From assembly GCA_024682555.1 (NCBI GenBank), contig JAIKZD010000095.1:1-57335 (forward strand): a stretch of 57,335 nt of DNA. Direction: 5' to 3'. This DNA is from Lachnospiraceae bacterium (GTDB taxonomy: Bacteria; Bacillota; Clostridia; Lachnospirales; Lachnospiraceae). Within the stretch, counting starts at the first letter, position 1. Each line of letters starts with the position of its first letter. The position numbers were made by a program, and so were the translations under genes. Shown one piece after another: positions 28,001 to 35,801 of the stretch. Below the pieces are notes generated by a model that was not told the origin of the DNA, made no database searches, and saw only the letters and a list, made by a program, of their open reading frames with translations.

Positions 28001-30543
28001 GATGCAGGATTTGTACCGACACCGGTATCATAAGTTATAGTATATGATCGAACTGTAGTCGTTACCTTTATCGAAGACCTGCTCTCCGCACCCGTACCTG
28101 AAGCTTTTATTTCGTATTCCAAATAACCCATAGGTATGTCAAGTGACGTGATATCATCAGAATACTCGTACACATTCTGTCCCTGCACAGCCGTTATAGA
28201 TTGGATTGTTGACAGTGTATAACCCGAACTGCTTGGTATCTTTCTATAGATAACATAACTGTTTGCCCCCATGACAGCATCAATGGAGATACTGACTGTG
28301 CTGCCCGATCTTGACGCGGATATCACAGGATTGGAAAGGATACACATATATTTCCCGGTCCCGCTGACACCGTCTGCTTCAGCCGTTAATAAGATCTCAC
28401 CGGTCCCGGATACGGCAAGATCCCCGTTCTCATCAACTGCTGCTATGTCCGGATCCGAACTCGTCCATGTGACATTTTCACTGAAATCTGCAGCTTCTGG
28501 AACCGCCTCGACTGACAGGCGGTATGTTTTACCCGCTATAAGTTTTCCTTCCGCAGGGGACGTAATGTTTAACCCCGTCAGATTTCTGGTAACAACAACA
28601 TCAAATGTTCTGGATAATCCGCCGACTTTGGCGGTTGCGGTGATCGTTGTTCTTCCCTTGGCCACAGCTGTCACGACACCATGATTGTCAACAGTTGCAA
28701 TTCCTTTATCAGCGGATAACCACGTCACCCTTTTATCCCCCGCAGTTTCAGGAACAGCTATATATCCTACTTCATATGTATCTCCTTTGTTGAGGGTAAG
28801 AACGCCCGTTCCGGGTTCATCTGCAAATATTATCTCCGTGATGAGATCATCTGAGCCGATCCTGATATCATTTGTGAAGGCCTTTATCTTAAGATTGCCC
28901 TTGTGAGAATTTCCAAAATCATCCCAGGCGCGGCCCTCGTAGGCAAAACTTTGTCCGTTTTCGGCACTCGTATATAAATTAGCGAACCTGTTGCTGCTTG
29001 AATTCGCTTCATATTGGATATATCCGTCCTTCAGTGTAACAACAACGGAAAATACCGTATCCTTTTCCATTTCAATCGGGCTTACAAGTTCGACTCTATG
29101 ATATCCTTCGTAAACAAATGTACCGTTCTCATTTGCAACTTTCGTACCGCTCTCCGGATTGTTAGGATTCCTGAGATCCTTGTAAATATCTACTGTATAA
29201 TCAACATTGGTTCCCAAAGTAGCTACAGAGACCGCTCCCAGCTCCTCTATGCCGTCCGCTCCAGATGATATCGTAAATACATTGGCACCTTTGGTTACAG
29301 CGGATGAAGAACTGCTCTGGATACTACCGTCATACTGATAGTTGTTATCGTAATCATTAGCCTTTTCAAAATCAAACACGATCGCTTCATTCGAAAGGCT
29401 CCGATCCATATAGGACATCCAAAAATATCCTTTGTATTGCTTCTTGTCACTGTAATAACCTGTAGTCCAGCTGTTCCTGACAAGCCACGCACCATCACTT
29501 CCGGGATCGGTCGGGAAGTTTTCGCGGGAATAACAATCATCCCATCCGACTATCATAGCTCCATGGTTCGGGGAATTCGTCTCGTAGCAGTAATAACTGT
29601 TGGTGGAATTGTTGTACAACTGGGCGTTAGTTGCTCCGCTGGTATTTCCCAACGCATAAAAACTGATTCCTGCCGCCCCGTACTTTTTTATAAGTCTTTT
29701 AACTTCATCGGGATTATTGCGAAGATTTACCCTGTACATATTCCTAAGATGAGCGGTATCCTCAAAGGCCAGTGATTCCTCAACAATCCCCCCGTTGTCA
29801 ATATTTGCCGCCTCGGAATACGGTAATCTGTCCTCATCCGCCGCGCCGAGCCATCCTGCAAGTGCATTTGTCGCATTGTTATAGTTACCGCCGTATTTAC
29901 TCAGGCTGCCGTTGCTGACAAATACTTTGCTCTGATCGCCTGTTGTACCGCCAAGAGGATCTGCCACGGAATTGTAAGTAAAATACGCAAGGTGGAGTTC
30001 GGACAGATCCGGAGAAGTGTTTAATCCCTGTTTATAAAGCGAGAATTCGGCCAAGCCGATGGATGCCATTGCCCAACATGTAGCGTACGGATTTTGATTA
30101 CGCAGCGGGATCGCATTAAGAAGATCTTCATCCACATATCTTGATTCAAGGTATGAACTCATCAGAAGATCGTAATTATCTTCAACAGTATCAGGATCCC
30201 TATAATCATCCGGCCTTATATAACCGGTAGCAAACTCCTCATCCTCCGTTTCCGTTGCAGAAGTTTCTAAATCGTCAGCTACTACAGACACATATTCACT
30301 TGCAATATCAGTATCTGTTTCTGTATAGGAGTAATTATCCTGAACGGAGCCTTCGGCTGCATTTACAGAATAATCCTCATCATCCTGTAATACGGGTCCT
30401 TCATACCTTTTGGACGTTCCTTCCCCTGATGCTGTCTCTGTTTCTCCGTGAAAATCCGACTGTGCAAACGATGTAGCTACATTTCCAAATACAAATACGA
30501 CGGTCAGTATAACGGATAAAATGCTTTTATACCATCTTCTCAT
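25036..30543 (-). CDS. Secreted papain-like (C1) protease with lectin-like, Ig-like and Listeria/Bacteroides-repeat domains
   Basis: 1835 residues. A signal peptide (MRRWYKSILSVILTVVFVFG, cleavage after about AFA-27) is followed by an acidic Ser/Thr-rich linker to about residue 130. The C1 peptidase domain has LRNQNPYATCWAMA with Cys156, NHGAMIVGWDD with His327, and AWLVRNSWTTGYY with Asn357, so the triad is intact. A beta-rich lectin-like domain follows (about residues 400-560). From about 565 to the end there are roughly eleven BIG2/Ig-like domains, each ending in a pattern like VTAxxxGTTTIT and xCxVTV. An FN3-like stretch and one or two 'YxI.Y.GG..G.M' repeats (INTYRIRYYPNGGSG region) interrupt them. 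No LPXTG or other anchor is seen at the C-terminus (CSVKVSKD). It is probably secreted or wall-associated and may act on surface proteins. Its own promoter precedes it. Confidence 0.9.
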   Translation of the reverse strand: MRRWYKSILSVILTVVFVFGNVATSFAQSDFHGETETASGEGTSKRYEGPVLQDDEDYSVNAAEGSVQDNYSYTETDTDIASEYVSVVADDLETSATETEDEEFATGYIRPDDYRDPDTVEDNYDLLMSSYLESRYVDEDLLNAIPLRNQNPYATCWAMASIGLAEFSLYKQGLNTSPDLSELHLAYFTYNSVADPLGGTTGDQSKVFVSNGSLSKYGGNYNNATNALAGWLGAADEDRLPYSEAANIDNGGIVEESLAFEDTAHLRNMYRVNLRNNPDEVKRLIKKYGAAGISFYALGNTSGATNAQLYNNSTNSYYCYETNSPNHGAMIVGWDDCYSRENFPTDPGSDGAWLVRNSWTTGYYSDKKQYKGYFWMSYMDRSLSNEAIVFDFEKANDYDNNYQYDGSIQSSSSSAVTKGANVFTISSGADGIEELGAVSVATLGTNVDYTVDIYKDLRNPNNPESGTKVANENGTFVYEGYHRVELVSPIEMEKDTVFSVVVTLKDGYIQYEANSSSNRFANLYTSAENGQSFAYEGRAWDDFGNSHKGNLKIKAFTNDIRIGSDDLITEIIFADEPGTGVLTLNKGDTYEVGYIAVPETAGDKRVTWLSADKGIATVDNHGVVTAVAKGRTTITATAKVGGLSRTFDVVVTRNLTGLNITSPAEGKLIAGKTYRLSVEAVPEAADFSENVTWTSSDPDIAAVDENGDLAVSGTGEILLTAEADGVSGTGKYMCILSNPVISASRSGSTVSISIDAVMGANSYVIYRKIPSSSGYTLSTIQSITAVQGQNVYEYSDDITSLDIPMGYLEYEIKASGTGAESRSSIKVTTTVRSYTITYDTGVGTNPASNPARLVDGEKIDLDPPIAPAGYSSIGWYESNFDGYIKSLPLKRWSKPWYTDYTLTAKYKANTYRIRYYPNGGSGSMSDTTAIYGDSVSLQRNSFTRQGSVFDGWNTEPDGKGMSYKNKESILNLTTVNGGIVCLYAQWKTPVTSVGLSESSLTLYTGDTRIITKTVLPQHATVREVQWTSSNVNVASVDSDGVVTALSNGTTTITCQSKDGSGKKATCSVTVKTRVTKVEISAPERLAVGKTYKITPAFNADGVEPSDKILAWSSSDAFVAMITQSGSISAVNAGKVTIKAVSPQRDLQNDDIEGSCDIRVYQPVSSVRFNDKTVSVGGNGTLLLSAAITPAVRDDDPEYQGVSFVSSNPAYLRVEEVIEGTTAKLKANLPDHVEKATVMVTATAKDGSGKSATCTVTVVRPVSAVTVSAPDGQNRIAIGKTLRLTANVLPDQAANKQVEWISSAPNVANVDKNGNVKAITAGNAVITARSVIDDSVSGEYPVQTYAALTGILLNSTSVTVHAGNKYKLDIIPKPVDAVLTDVTYNVTSGSRYINVDNTGLITAMDNLDGKPSQKAIVTVTADDGVNEKTSRCSVTVTKDPVPVKTVKLDRTSLSMGLGAKETIYTSIIPGSADIRELETPAADKPGIVDVTDNGDGSYDIEAIGKGTAVVKFISRSNHSKNVTCRITVGNPVGSVIINPVPTGIIVGRTTTLRATVNGVGGKAANTSVEWKIQSAKDADGNDVSDTSKIATINDNGMVSANSAGTVTIRATAEKPYGIDDTDARYYAECTIKTYIPVSRITAERTRINVRQNGSALVYISAIQPENASDQRIRWISSNENIVKIISPVSATTDTADGDSLEIMAMGIGTAKITGTTTDGSKKSVTVNVKVTGSMKESDVAITIRKIPGNVYVDNNSLGTKNLIITDMPVKKSVTLTPVVTASAGDKKVSFRSSDPNIATVSTGGVVTAKAPGTATVTMRTSDGGFEACCSVKVSKD

Positions 30544-30604
30544 ACATCATTCTCCATACGCTTAAGTATCCCCTGATATTTTGTCACATTCAACCTCTTT
30601 TGTA

Positions 30605-30633
30605 ATTATACTGCGTTCCTTATTACTTTTCAA
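30605..30633 (-). promoter_or_regulatory. Promoter of the C1 protease gene
   Basis: TTGAAA (30628-30633, minus strand) and TATAAT (30605-30610) are separated by exactly 17 bp. It lies about 60 bp before the start at 30543, whose ribosome site is GGAG in ATGGAGAATGATGT. Confidence 0.7.
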
Positions 30634-30722
30634 CGGATAGCGACATGGCCGAAAGATCGCAAGTGGGGGGATGATAAGACTGTAAGAAATGTGTATGGAA
30701 AGGATTCTCAGGGGGGGCGCTG

Positions 30723-31832
30723 TCACCCGACAAAATACCCGTCACCGCTGTACAGATACACGTCCGGATGCCTTTCCTTAACACCTTTTGAACTTATCAT
30801 CTCATTTTCCAGCAGATAAGCCCTGTCATCATCCACAGCAAACATCTTGTAGATTATCACCCGCATCTTCTCTCCTATCCGAATGGGTCTTCGCTCAAGG
30901 GATCTGTATGTGGTCAGGATTATCCCGTTTACGTCAAGCAGCACCTGGAGACTGTTTCCCCGAAACTGTATATCAACGATCTCTCCTTCCTCGGAACAGT
31001 CGAGCATATCCTTAAATATCTTATTGTCCTGCTTAAAGGCCTCCACAAATTCCGGACGGATGATGGCTCCTTTAAAGTCCCCTTTGTCAAACCCCTTTAG
31101 CTTATGATAATCGGTGATCAGTTCGGATTCACCCACAAACTCGGATACAAAAGGAGTTTTGGGGTTCTGATATATTTCCCTCGGTCTCCCCGTCTGCTCA
31201 ACCCTTCCTTTATTGGTCACTATTATCTCATCAGCCACCTCTACGGCCTCTTCCTGATCATGCGTGACAAAGATACTTGTAATGCCGATCTGATGTATCA
31301 TATGACGAAGCCAGGTCCTTAATTCCTTTCTTACCTTTGCATCGATGGCGGCAAAGGGTTCATCCAAAAGAAGCAGACCCGGATTGGGAGCAAGGGCCCT
31401 TGCAAAGGCCACACGCTGTCTCTGTCCTCCGGAAAGCTGGTTCGGATACCTCTTTTCAAGTCCTGTCATTCCGATGAGATCCATAAGTTCGGTAACCCGT
31501 TTTTTGATCTCTTCTTTGGTCTGCTTTTTAATCTCAAGTCCGAAGGCAATGTTTTCATAAACGGTCATATAGCGAAACAGGGCATAGTTCTGGAATACGA
31601 ATCCCACTCCCCTTTCTGCGGGAGGAAGATCGTTGACTTTCCTGCCATCTATGATGATATCGCCCTCATCCGGTGTCTCAAGTCCTGCGATCATACGAAG
31701 TATCGTGGTCTTTCCGCTGCCTGACGGCCCCAGTAGAGCTACCAGTTTCCCTTTTTCGATCTCAAAGCTCACATTATCCGATGCCTTGTAATCTCCGTAA
31801 TGCTTATTTATGTTTTCTAACTTTAAGTACAT
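30723..31832 (-). CDS. cysA: Sulfate ABC transporter ATP-binding protein
   Basis: About 369 residues from the ATG at 31832, which has GGGGGA just upstream; an upstream in-frame start (31877) would overlap cysW by about 30 bp. Walker A GPSGSGKTT, FVFQNYALFRYMTVYENIAFGL with the Q-loop, signature LSGGQRQRV, Walker B LLLLDEPFAAIDAKVRKEL and switch His (VTHDQEEAVEVAD) are all intact. The C-terminal domain (residues 240-340) resembles the TOBE-type regulatory region of CysA. It energises sulfate import with CysT, CysW and the binding protein encoded just upstream. The next gene in transcription order is the protease, which has its own promoter. Confidence 0.93.
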   Translation of the reverse strand: MYLKLENINKHYGDYKASDNVSFEIEKGKLVALLGPSGSGKTTILRMIAGLETPDEGDIIIDGRKVNDLPPAERGVGFVFQNYALFRYMTVYENIAFGLEIKKQTKEEIKKRVTELMDLIGMTGLEKRYPNQLSGGQRQRVAFARALAPNPGLLLLDEPFAAIDAKVRKELRTWLRHMIHQIGITSIFVTHDQEEAVEVADEIIVTNKGRVEQTGRPREIYQNPKTPFVSEFVGESELITDYHKLKGFDKGDFKGAIIRPEFVEAFKQDNKIFKDMLDCSEEGEIVDIQFRGNSLQVLLDVNGIILTTYRSLERRPIRIGEKMRVIIYKMFAVDDDRAYLLENEMISSKGVKERHPDVYLYSGDGYFVG

Positions 31833-31845
31833 TTCGTCCCCCGTA

Positions 31846-32751
31846 TCAGCTGTTCTTTGCTCTGGATTCAAACACATTTCTGAGTATCAGCACCATTACC
31901 GCGATTATCACCAGAACGGATGACACCGCAAAGGATGCGGTAATGGAATCTGCGGAACCCGCCAGATATAAAGCATCTATTTCAAGCGGAAGCGTGAAGG
32001 TCTCACCACGGGTCTTTGACAGGGCGTTTACGGCACCGAACTCACCAAGAGCCCTTGCGGCGCAGAGTATCATTCCGTAAAGCATTGCCCATTTCATCTT
32101 CGGGAAGGTGACTCTTCGAAAGATCGTAAATCCATGGGCCCCCATCAGGGCAGCTGCCTGCTCCTCATCGGTCCCCTCCGCATTAAGGACCGGTATCAGT
32201 TCCCTGCAGACAAAAGGGAAGGTAACAAAGATGGTGGCAAGTACAACACCCGGTACGGCAAATACGATCTTTATATCCGTACCCAGGGAATCGTTGATCC
32301 TCTCAAGGATCGGGCCCGCCCAGCCCATCCGCCCGAAGGTCATGATATAGGCAAGTCCGGCTATGACCGGCGAGACCGAGAAAGGGATGTCGATCAGGGT
32401 GATCAGCTGCTTTTTCCACCGGAAATCAAATCTGGTCAGTGCCCAGGCTGCCACTATCCCGAAAAAGGTATTTACCAAAAGAGTTATTCCCGTTGCGATC
32501 AGTGTGACCTTAAGAGCCGATCTGACATAATCCGTTGATATGGAAGACACATAAAACTGCCAGCCCTTTTTTAACGCATTCCCGATGACGGATACCACGG
32601 GGATCACTAACATCAGAAGGATAAAGAGGAGACTTGTAAGGATCAGTACCGTTCTTATCACGCCGTCATCCTTATGATCATTACCGTGTTTTTTTGCCAT
32701 CTGCATCGATTCTTTGCTTATCTCCTGCAGATCGGGAATCTTATCGGACAT
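31846..32751 (-). CDS. cysW: Sulfate ABC transporter permease
   Basis: About 301 residues. The ATG at 32751 has AGGAGG at 8 bp. The first 40 residues are polar, longer than usual, then VLILTSLLFILLMLVIPVVSVI starts the first of six membrane helices. The conserved EAA loop appears as VLNAEGTDEEQAAALMGAHGFTIFRRV, and LIDIPFSVSPVIAGLAYI is the permease signature. DALYLAGSADSITASFAVSS is characteristic of CysW. The gene lies 14 bp after cysT and 13 bp before cysA. Confidence 0.92.
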   Translation of the reverse strand: MSDKIPDLQEISKESMQMAKKHGNDHKDDGVIRTVLILTSLLFILLMLVIPVVSVIGNALKKGWQFYVSSISTDYVRSALKVTLIATGITLLVNTFFGIVAAWALTRFDFRWKKQLITLIDIPFSVSPVIAGLAYIMTFGRMGWAGPILERINDSLGTDIKIVFAVPGVVLATIFVTFPFVCRELIPVLNAEGTDEEQAAALMGAHGFTIFRRVTFPKMKWAMLYGMILCAARALGEFGAVNALSKTRGETFTLPLEIDALYLAGSADSITASFAVSSVLVIIAVMVLILRNVFESRAKNS

Positions 32752-32765
32752 AAGGCTCACCTCCT

Positions 32766-33605
32766 CTATACATCATTGGTCCGCCTTGCCTGACGGATCT
32801 GTATGATGTTAATGACAAACAGCAGCAAAAAAGATACCACAAGCATCACAAGGGCTATTGCAGTGGCACCGCTGTAATCAAGATAATTAAGTTTCTGCAT
32901 GATGATATATGAGATCACCTGGGTATGATTTTTCTCGCTGTTTCCGGAAATATATATAACGCTTCCGTACTCGCCGATCCCCCTGGCGAAGGCCAGTCCG
33001 AACCCGACTAAGAGCGCGGGCCTAAGCTCCGGAAATATAACACGGAAAAATGCTGTCCTTCCGCTTGCCCCAAGGGTATACGCAGCCTCTTCATACTGGG
33101 GATCCAGCTTCTCAAGGACCGGCTGTACCGACCTGACCACAAAGGGGATCCCGATAAAGATAAGGGCTATGGTCAGCCCGATATGGGTATAGGATATATC
33201 GACCCCGATACGGGAAAAAAAGGATCCTATCAGTCCGGTATCCGAATATAGCTTTGAAAGCGTTATGCCCGCAACTGCCGTGGGAAGGGCAAAGGGCAGT
33301 TCTATAAGGCCGTCCAGTATCCTCTTTCCCGGAAAATCATATCTTACAAGAGTCCAGGCAATGATCAGTCCGAAAAAGCTGTTGATCACTGCCGCTATAA
33401 GAGAACATCCTATACTGGTTCCAAAGGCATAAAGCACCTTTGGAGCCAGTATGATCTCAATAAATTCAGAGGGTTTAAGTGATAATGACTTAACAAGCAC
33501 GGAGGCAAGGGGGATCAGGATGAAGACCGACAGCATGGCCACAGTGATCCCAAGTGTAAGTCTGTATCCCGGTATTACCCTGCGTTTTGCGCTGTTACTT
33601 CGCAT
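32766..33605 (-). CDS. cysT: Sulfate ABC transporter permease
   Basis: 279 residues from the ATG at 33605, which overlaps the end of the binding-protein gene by 11 bp. A larger frame reading back to 33668 lies inside that gene and is not credible. Six membrane segments are present. FVVRSVQPVLEKLDPQYEEAAYTLGASGRTAFFRV is the EAA-type coupling loop (EEAAYTLGAS). ELPFALPTAVAGITLSKLY and FARGIGEYGSVIYISGN match CysT/CysU. With CysW it forms the membrane channel of the sulfate/thiosulfate importer. Confidence 0.92.
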   Translation of the reverse strand: MRSNSAKRRVIPGYRLTLGITVAMLSVFILIPLASVLVKSLSLKPSEFIEIILAPKVLYAFGTSIGCSLIAAVINSFFGLIIAWTLVRYDFPGKRILDGLIELPFALPTAVAGITLSKLYSDTGLIGSFFSRIGVDISYTHIGLTIALIFIGIPFVVRSVQPVLEKLDPQYEEAAYTLGASGRTAFFRVIFPELRPALLVGFGLAFARGIGEYGSVIYISGNSEKNHTQVISYIIMQKLNYLDYSGATAIALVMLVVSFLLLFVINIIQIRQARRTNDV

Positions 33606-34644
33606 AGATCTCATCAAATATCGCTCCGTCCCGGAAGAAATCCTCATAAGCCTGATTCCATCCGCCAAAATCGTTTATGTTACAAAGGTTCATTGACAGA
33701 TCAAATTTGTCCGCATATTCCGCAAGGATCTTTTCATCCGAAGGACGGTATCCGTTTTCACCGATGATACGCTGTGCTTCCTCCGAATACAGATATTCGA
33801 TGTAAGCCTTCGAAAGATCCCTTGTGCCGTTTTTGTCCACATTTTTATCTACTATGGCAACAGAGGGCTCTGCTAAGATACTGACGCTGGGACTTATGAT
33901 CTCGTAGTCATCCGGATACTCTTTCACCGTTGCAAGGGCTTCGTTTTCCCAGGCTATGAGCACGTCACCCTGGCCGTTTTCAACGAAGGTTGTGGTGGCT
34001 CCTCTTGCACCCGAATCCATTACGGTTACGTTATTATATATGGCTGCCATGAAATCCTTGATCTGATCTTCATCACCCGAGAATTTCATATCGGCATAAT
34101 GCCAGGCTGCCAGGAAATTCCAGCAGGCTCCGCCTGATGATTTGGGATCTGGCGTTATGATCTCGACACCGTCTTTTGCCAGATCATCCCAGTCCTTAAG
34201 CCCTTTTTCGTTTCCTTTTCTTACCAGAAATACAATGGTGGAAGTATAGGGAGATGAATTTCTGTCAAACTCATCTATCCATCCGGGTTCTATAAGACCC
34301 GCCTCTTCGATCAGGGTGATATCATGGGCAAGTGCCAGCGTGACCACATCCGCATCGGCTCCCTCAACAACGGATCTGGCCTGTCCGCCCGATCCGCCGT
34401 GAGACTGTACTATCTCTGCCTTCTTTCCGGTCTGCTCCTCATAATATTTTACAAATGCCTCGTTATATGCCTGATAAAGTTCTCTTGTGGGATCATAGGA
34501 CACGTTGGTGATCTTTAAGGACCCTTCCTTTGTCCCTGCAGGTGCAGTATCTGTCCCGGCAGGTGCACCCCCGCAGCCTGACACTACGGTCATGACCGAT
34601 AATATGATCGCGGTTAACGCAAACGTTTGCTTATTTCTAAACAT
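33595..34644 (-). CDS. sbp: Sulfate-binding lipoprotein
   Basis: About 349 residues from the ATG at 34644, with AGGAGG 7 bp upstream; a start at 34674 is possible but unsupported. A lipoprotein signal (FALTAIILSVMTVVSGC) ends in a VSGC lipobox, so the mature protein is attached at Cys. NVSYDPTRELYQAYNEAF and ADADVVTLALAHDI are close to sulfate-binding proteins. The binding site blocks QSHGGSGGQARSVV, PKSSGGACWNFLAAWHY and DSGARGATTTFVENGQGDVLIAWENEA are intact. It delivers sulfate to CysT/W/A. The first coding bases contain a perfect operator palindrome (34619-34630), which suggests control by the divergent LacI-type regulator. Confidence 0.93.
   Translation of the reverse strand: MFRNKQTFALTAIILSVMTVVSGCGGAPAGTDTAPAGTKEGSLKITNVSYDPTRELYQAYNEAFVKYYEEQTGKKAEIVQSHGGSGGQARSVVEGADADVVTLALAHDITLIEEAGLIEPGWIDEFDRNSSPYTSTIVFLVRKGNEKGLKDWDDLAKDGVEIITPDPKSSGGACWNFLAAWHYADMKFSGDEDQIKDFMAAIYNNVTVMDSGARGATTTFVENGQGDVLIAWENEALATVKEYPDDYEIISPSVSILAEPSVAIVDKNVDKNGTRDLSKAYIEYLYSEEAQRIIGENGYRPSDEKILAEYADKFDLSMNLCNINDFGGWNQAYEDFFRDGAIFDEIYAK
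34619..34630. promoter_or_regulatory. LacI-type operator within the start of sbp
   Basis: GCAAACGTTTGC, a perfect 12-bp palindrome with the central CG typical of LacI-family operators. It overlaps the sbp signal-peptide codons and is 110 bp from a near-identical site at 34729-34740. Confidence 0.6.
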
Positions 34645-34688
34645 TTTTTCATCCTCCTCATAACTTGCAAACAACTGTTTCTGTGTAT

Positions 34689-34717
34689 AGTCTACGCATT
34701 AACCATGATTTTTTCAA
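34689..34717 (-). promoter_or_regulatory. Promoter of the sbp-cysTWA operon
   Basis: TTGAAA (34712-34717, minus strand), 17 bp, TAGACT (34689-34694). It sits between the two LacI-type operators, upstream of the sbp ATG at 34644. Confidence 0.6.
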
Positions 34718-34746
34718 TTGCTTTTTAAACAAACGTTTGCTATAAT
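34718..34746 (+). promoter_or_regulatory. Promoter of the LacI-family regulator gene, with operator between -35 and -10
   Basis: TTGCTT (34718-34723), 17 bp, TATAAT (34741-34746). The spacer contains ACAAACGTTTGC (34729-34740). Nine of its central bases plus the last C repeat the operator at 34619-34630. Repressor binding there would block polymerase, so autoregulation is likely. Confidence 0.65.
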
Positions 34747-34793
34747 GCTTTCAGCTCACCGTGTCATGTTTTTTACACAGAAAGGATTTGATC

Positions 34794-35801
34794 ATGTCAC
34801 TGAAAAAGATCGCACAAATGACCGGATCATCGGTATCCACGGTATCCCGTGTGCTTAATGACCCGGAAACCTCCGCCGCCTCAAAAGAACGCAAGGAGCA
34901 GATACTTGATGCCGCAAGACAGATCGGATATATACCCAATAAGGAGGCAAGAAACCTCCGTCTTTCAAAGACTTCCGAAGAACCCAAACCTCTCAGGTTC
35001 TCCATCGTTTTTTCCAGGATCCCCAACCTTGATGCCGATCCCTTCTTCAATGAGCTGTTCAAAAATCTTGAGCATGATATCTTTGAGCGGGGAGCTTTGA
35101 CCGATCAGGTATTGTTTTCCGATGACAAAGTCGGAAAAGACCTGTCTTTATGTGACGGAGTGATAGTCCTGGGCCGGTGCGGTGAAAACATGCTGAACCG
35201 TATCAGGGAACTCAATCAGAACATTGTGGGGATATGGAGAAATTCAATGCATTATCGCATCGATGAGGTAATATGTGACGGAAAAAAAGCTGCCGAAACG
35301 GCCATGGAACATCTGTTTTCCCTGGGACATTCAAGGATCGCATATATAGGAAGCTGTTCAAATGAAAGCAGATATGACGGGTACTGCGAATCCATCATAA
35401 GACGCGGGCTTCCGCTGAACTTAAATCTGGTACGTCAGACAAAACAGACCGCACCGGATGCAAAACCCGCTTTCTCTTCCCTTATGGCGGGGAGGGATTC
35501 GGATGACGGTTATTTTTCCGCTGTTTTCTGTGCCAATGATACCACCGCCATAAGCGTACTTGAAGAACTGAAAAAAGAAAAAAAATCCGTAAGAGAACAG
35601 ATATCCGTGATCTCCATCGATAACCTTTATGAAGCGCAGAATACGGACCCCATGCTCTCAACCATAGATATTCCGAGAAAGGAGATGTCGCATCTTGCCA
35701 TAAGCCTGCTCATCGACCGGATCGGACGGGGCCACACAAACCCCGTTCAGATCGAATTTCCCTGCCGGTTGATAAACAGAGGGAGCTGCAGGACTCTCTG
35801 A
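34794..35801 (+). CDS. LacI-family transcriptional regulator (probable repressor of sulfate import)
   Basis: 335 residues from the ATG at 34794, with AAAGGA at 8 bp; an upstream in-frame ATG lies close to the -10 and is unlikely. The N-terminal helix-turn-helix (LKKIAQMTGSSVSTVSRVLNDPETSA, key residues Thr-Val-Ser-Arg-Val and the hinge LNDP) is canonical LacI. The hinge helix follows (ARNLRL). Residues 60-330 form a periplasmic-binding-protein-like effector domain (VIVLGRCGE, ALFSLGHSRIAYIGS-like block HLFSLGHSRIAYIG, FCANDTTAISVLEEL). The effector is unknown. It reads divergently from sbp and its end overlaps the end of cysQ by 55 bp. Sulfate genes are more often controlled by CysB, CymR or S-box systems, so LacI-type control is unusual. 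Confidence 0.88.
   Translation: MSLKKIAQMTGSSVSTVSRVLNDPETSAASKERKEQILDAARQIGYIPNKEARNLRLSKTSEEPKPLRFSIVFSRIPNLDADPFFNELFKNLEHDIFERGALTDQVLFSDDKVGKDLSLCDGVIVLGRCGENMLNRIRELNQNIVGIWRNSMHYRIDEVICDGKKAAETAMEHLFSLGHSRIAYIGSCSNESRYDGYCESIIRRGLPLNLNLVRQTKQTAPDAKPAFSSLMAGRDSDDGYFSAVFCANDTTAISVLEELKKEKKSVREQISVISIDNLYEAQNTDPMLSTIDIPRKEMSHLAISLLIDRIGRGHTNPVQIEFPCRLINRGSCRTL

Noticed and set aside
25036..28600. Repeated DNA pattern that could suggest a CRISPR or tandem repeat
   Set aside because: The repeats are diverged protein-level Ig-like modules of about 85 residues, not constant short repeats with spacers.
25094..28906. Several plus-strand open frames of 70-160 codons
   Set aside because: All lie antisense to the Ser/Thr/Val-rich Ig-like repeats of the C1 protease. 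Their Val/Thr/Ser-rich composition is what the reverse complement of such repeats gives.
30634..30722. G-rich and C-rich runs after cysA resembling a terminator
   Set aside because: No stable stem followed by T residues in the direction of transcription.
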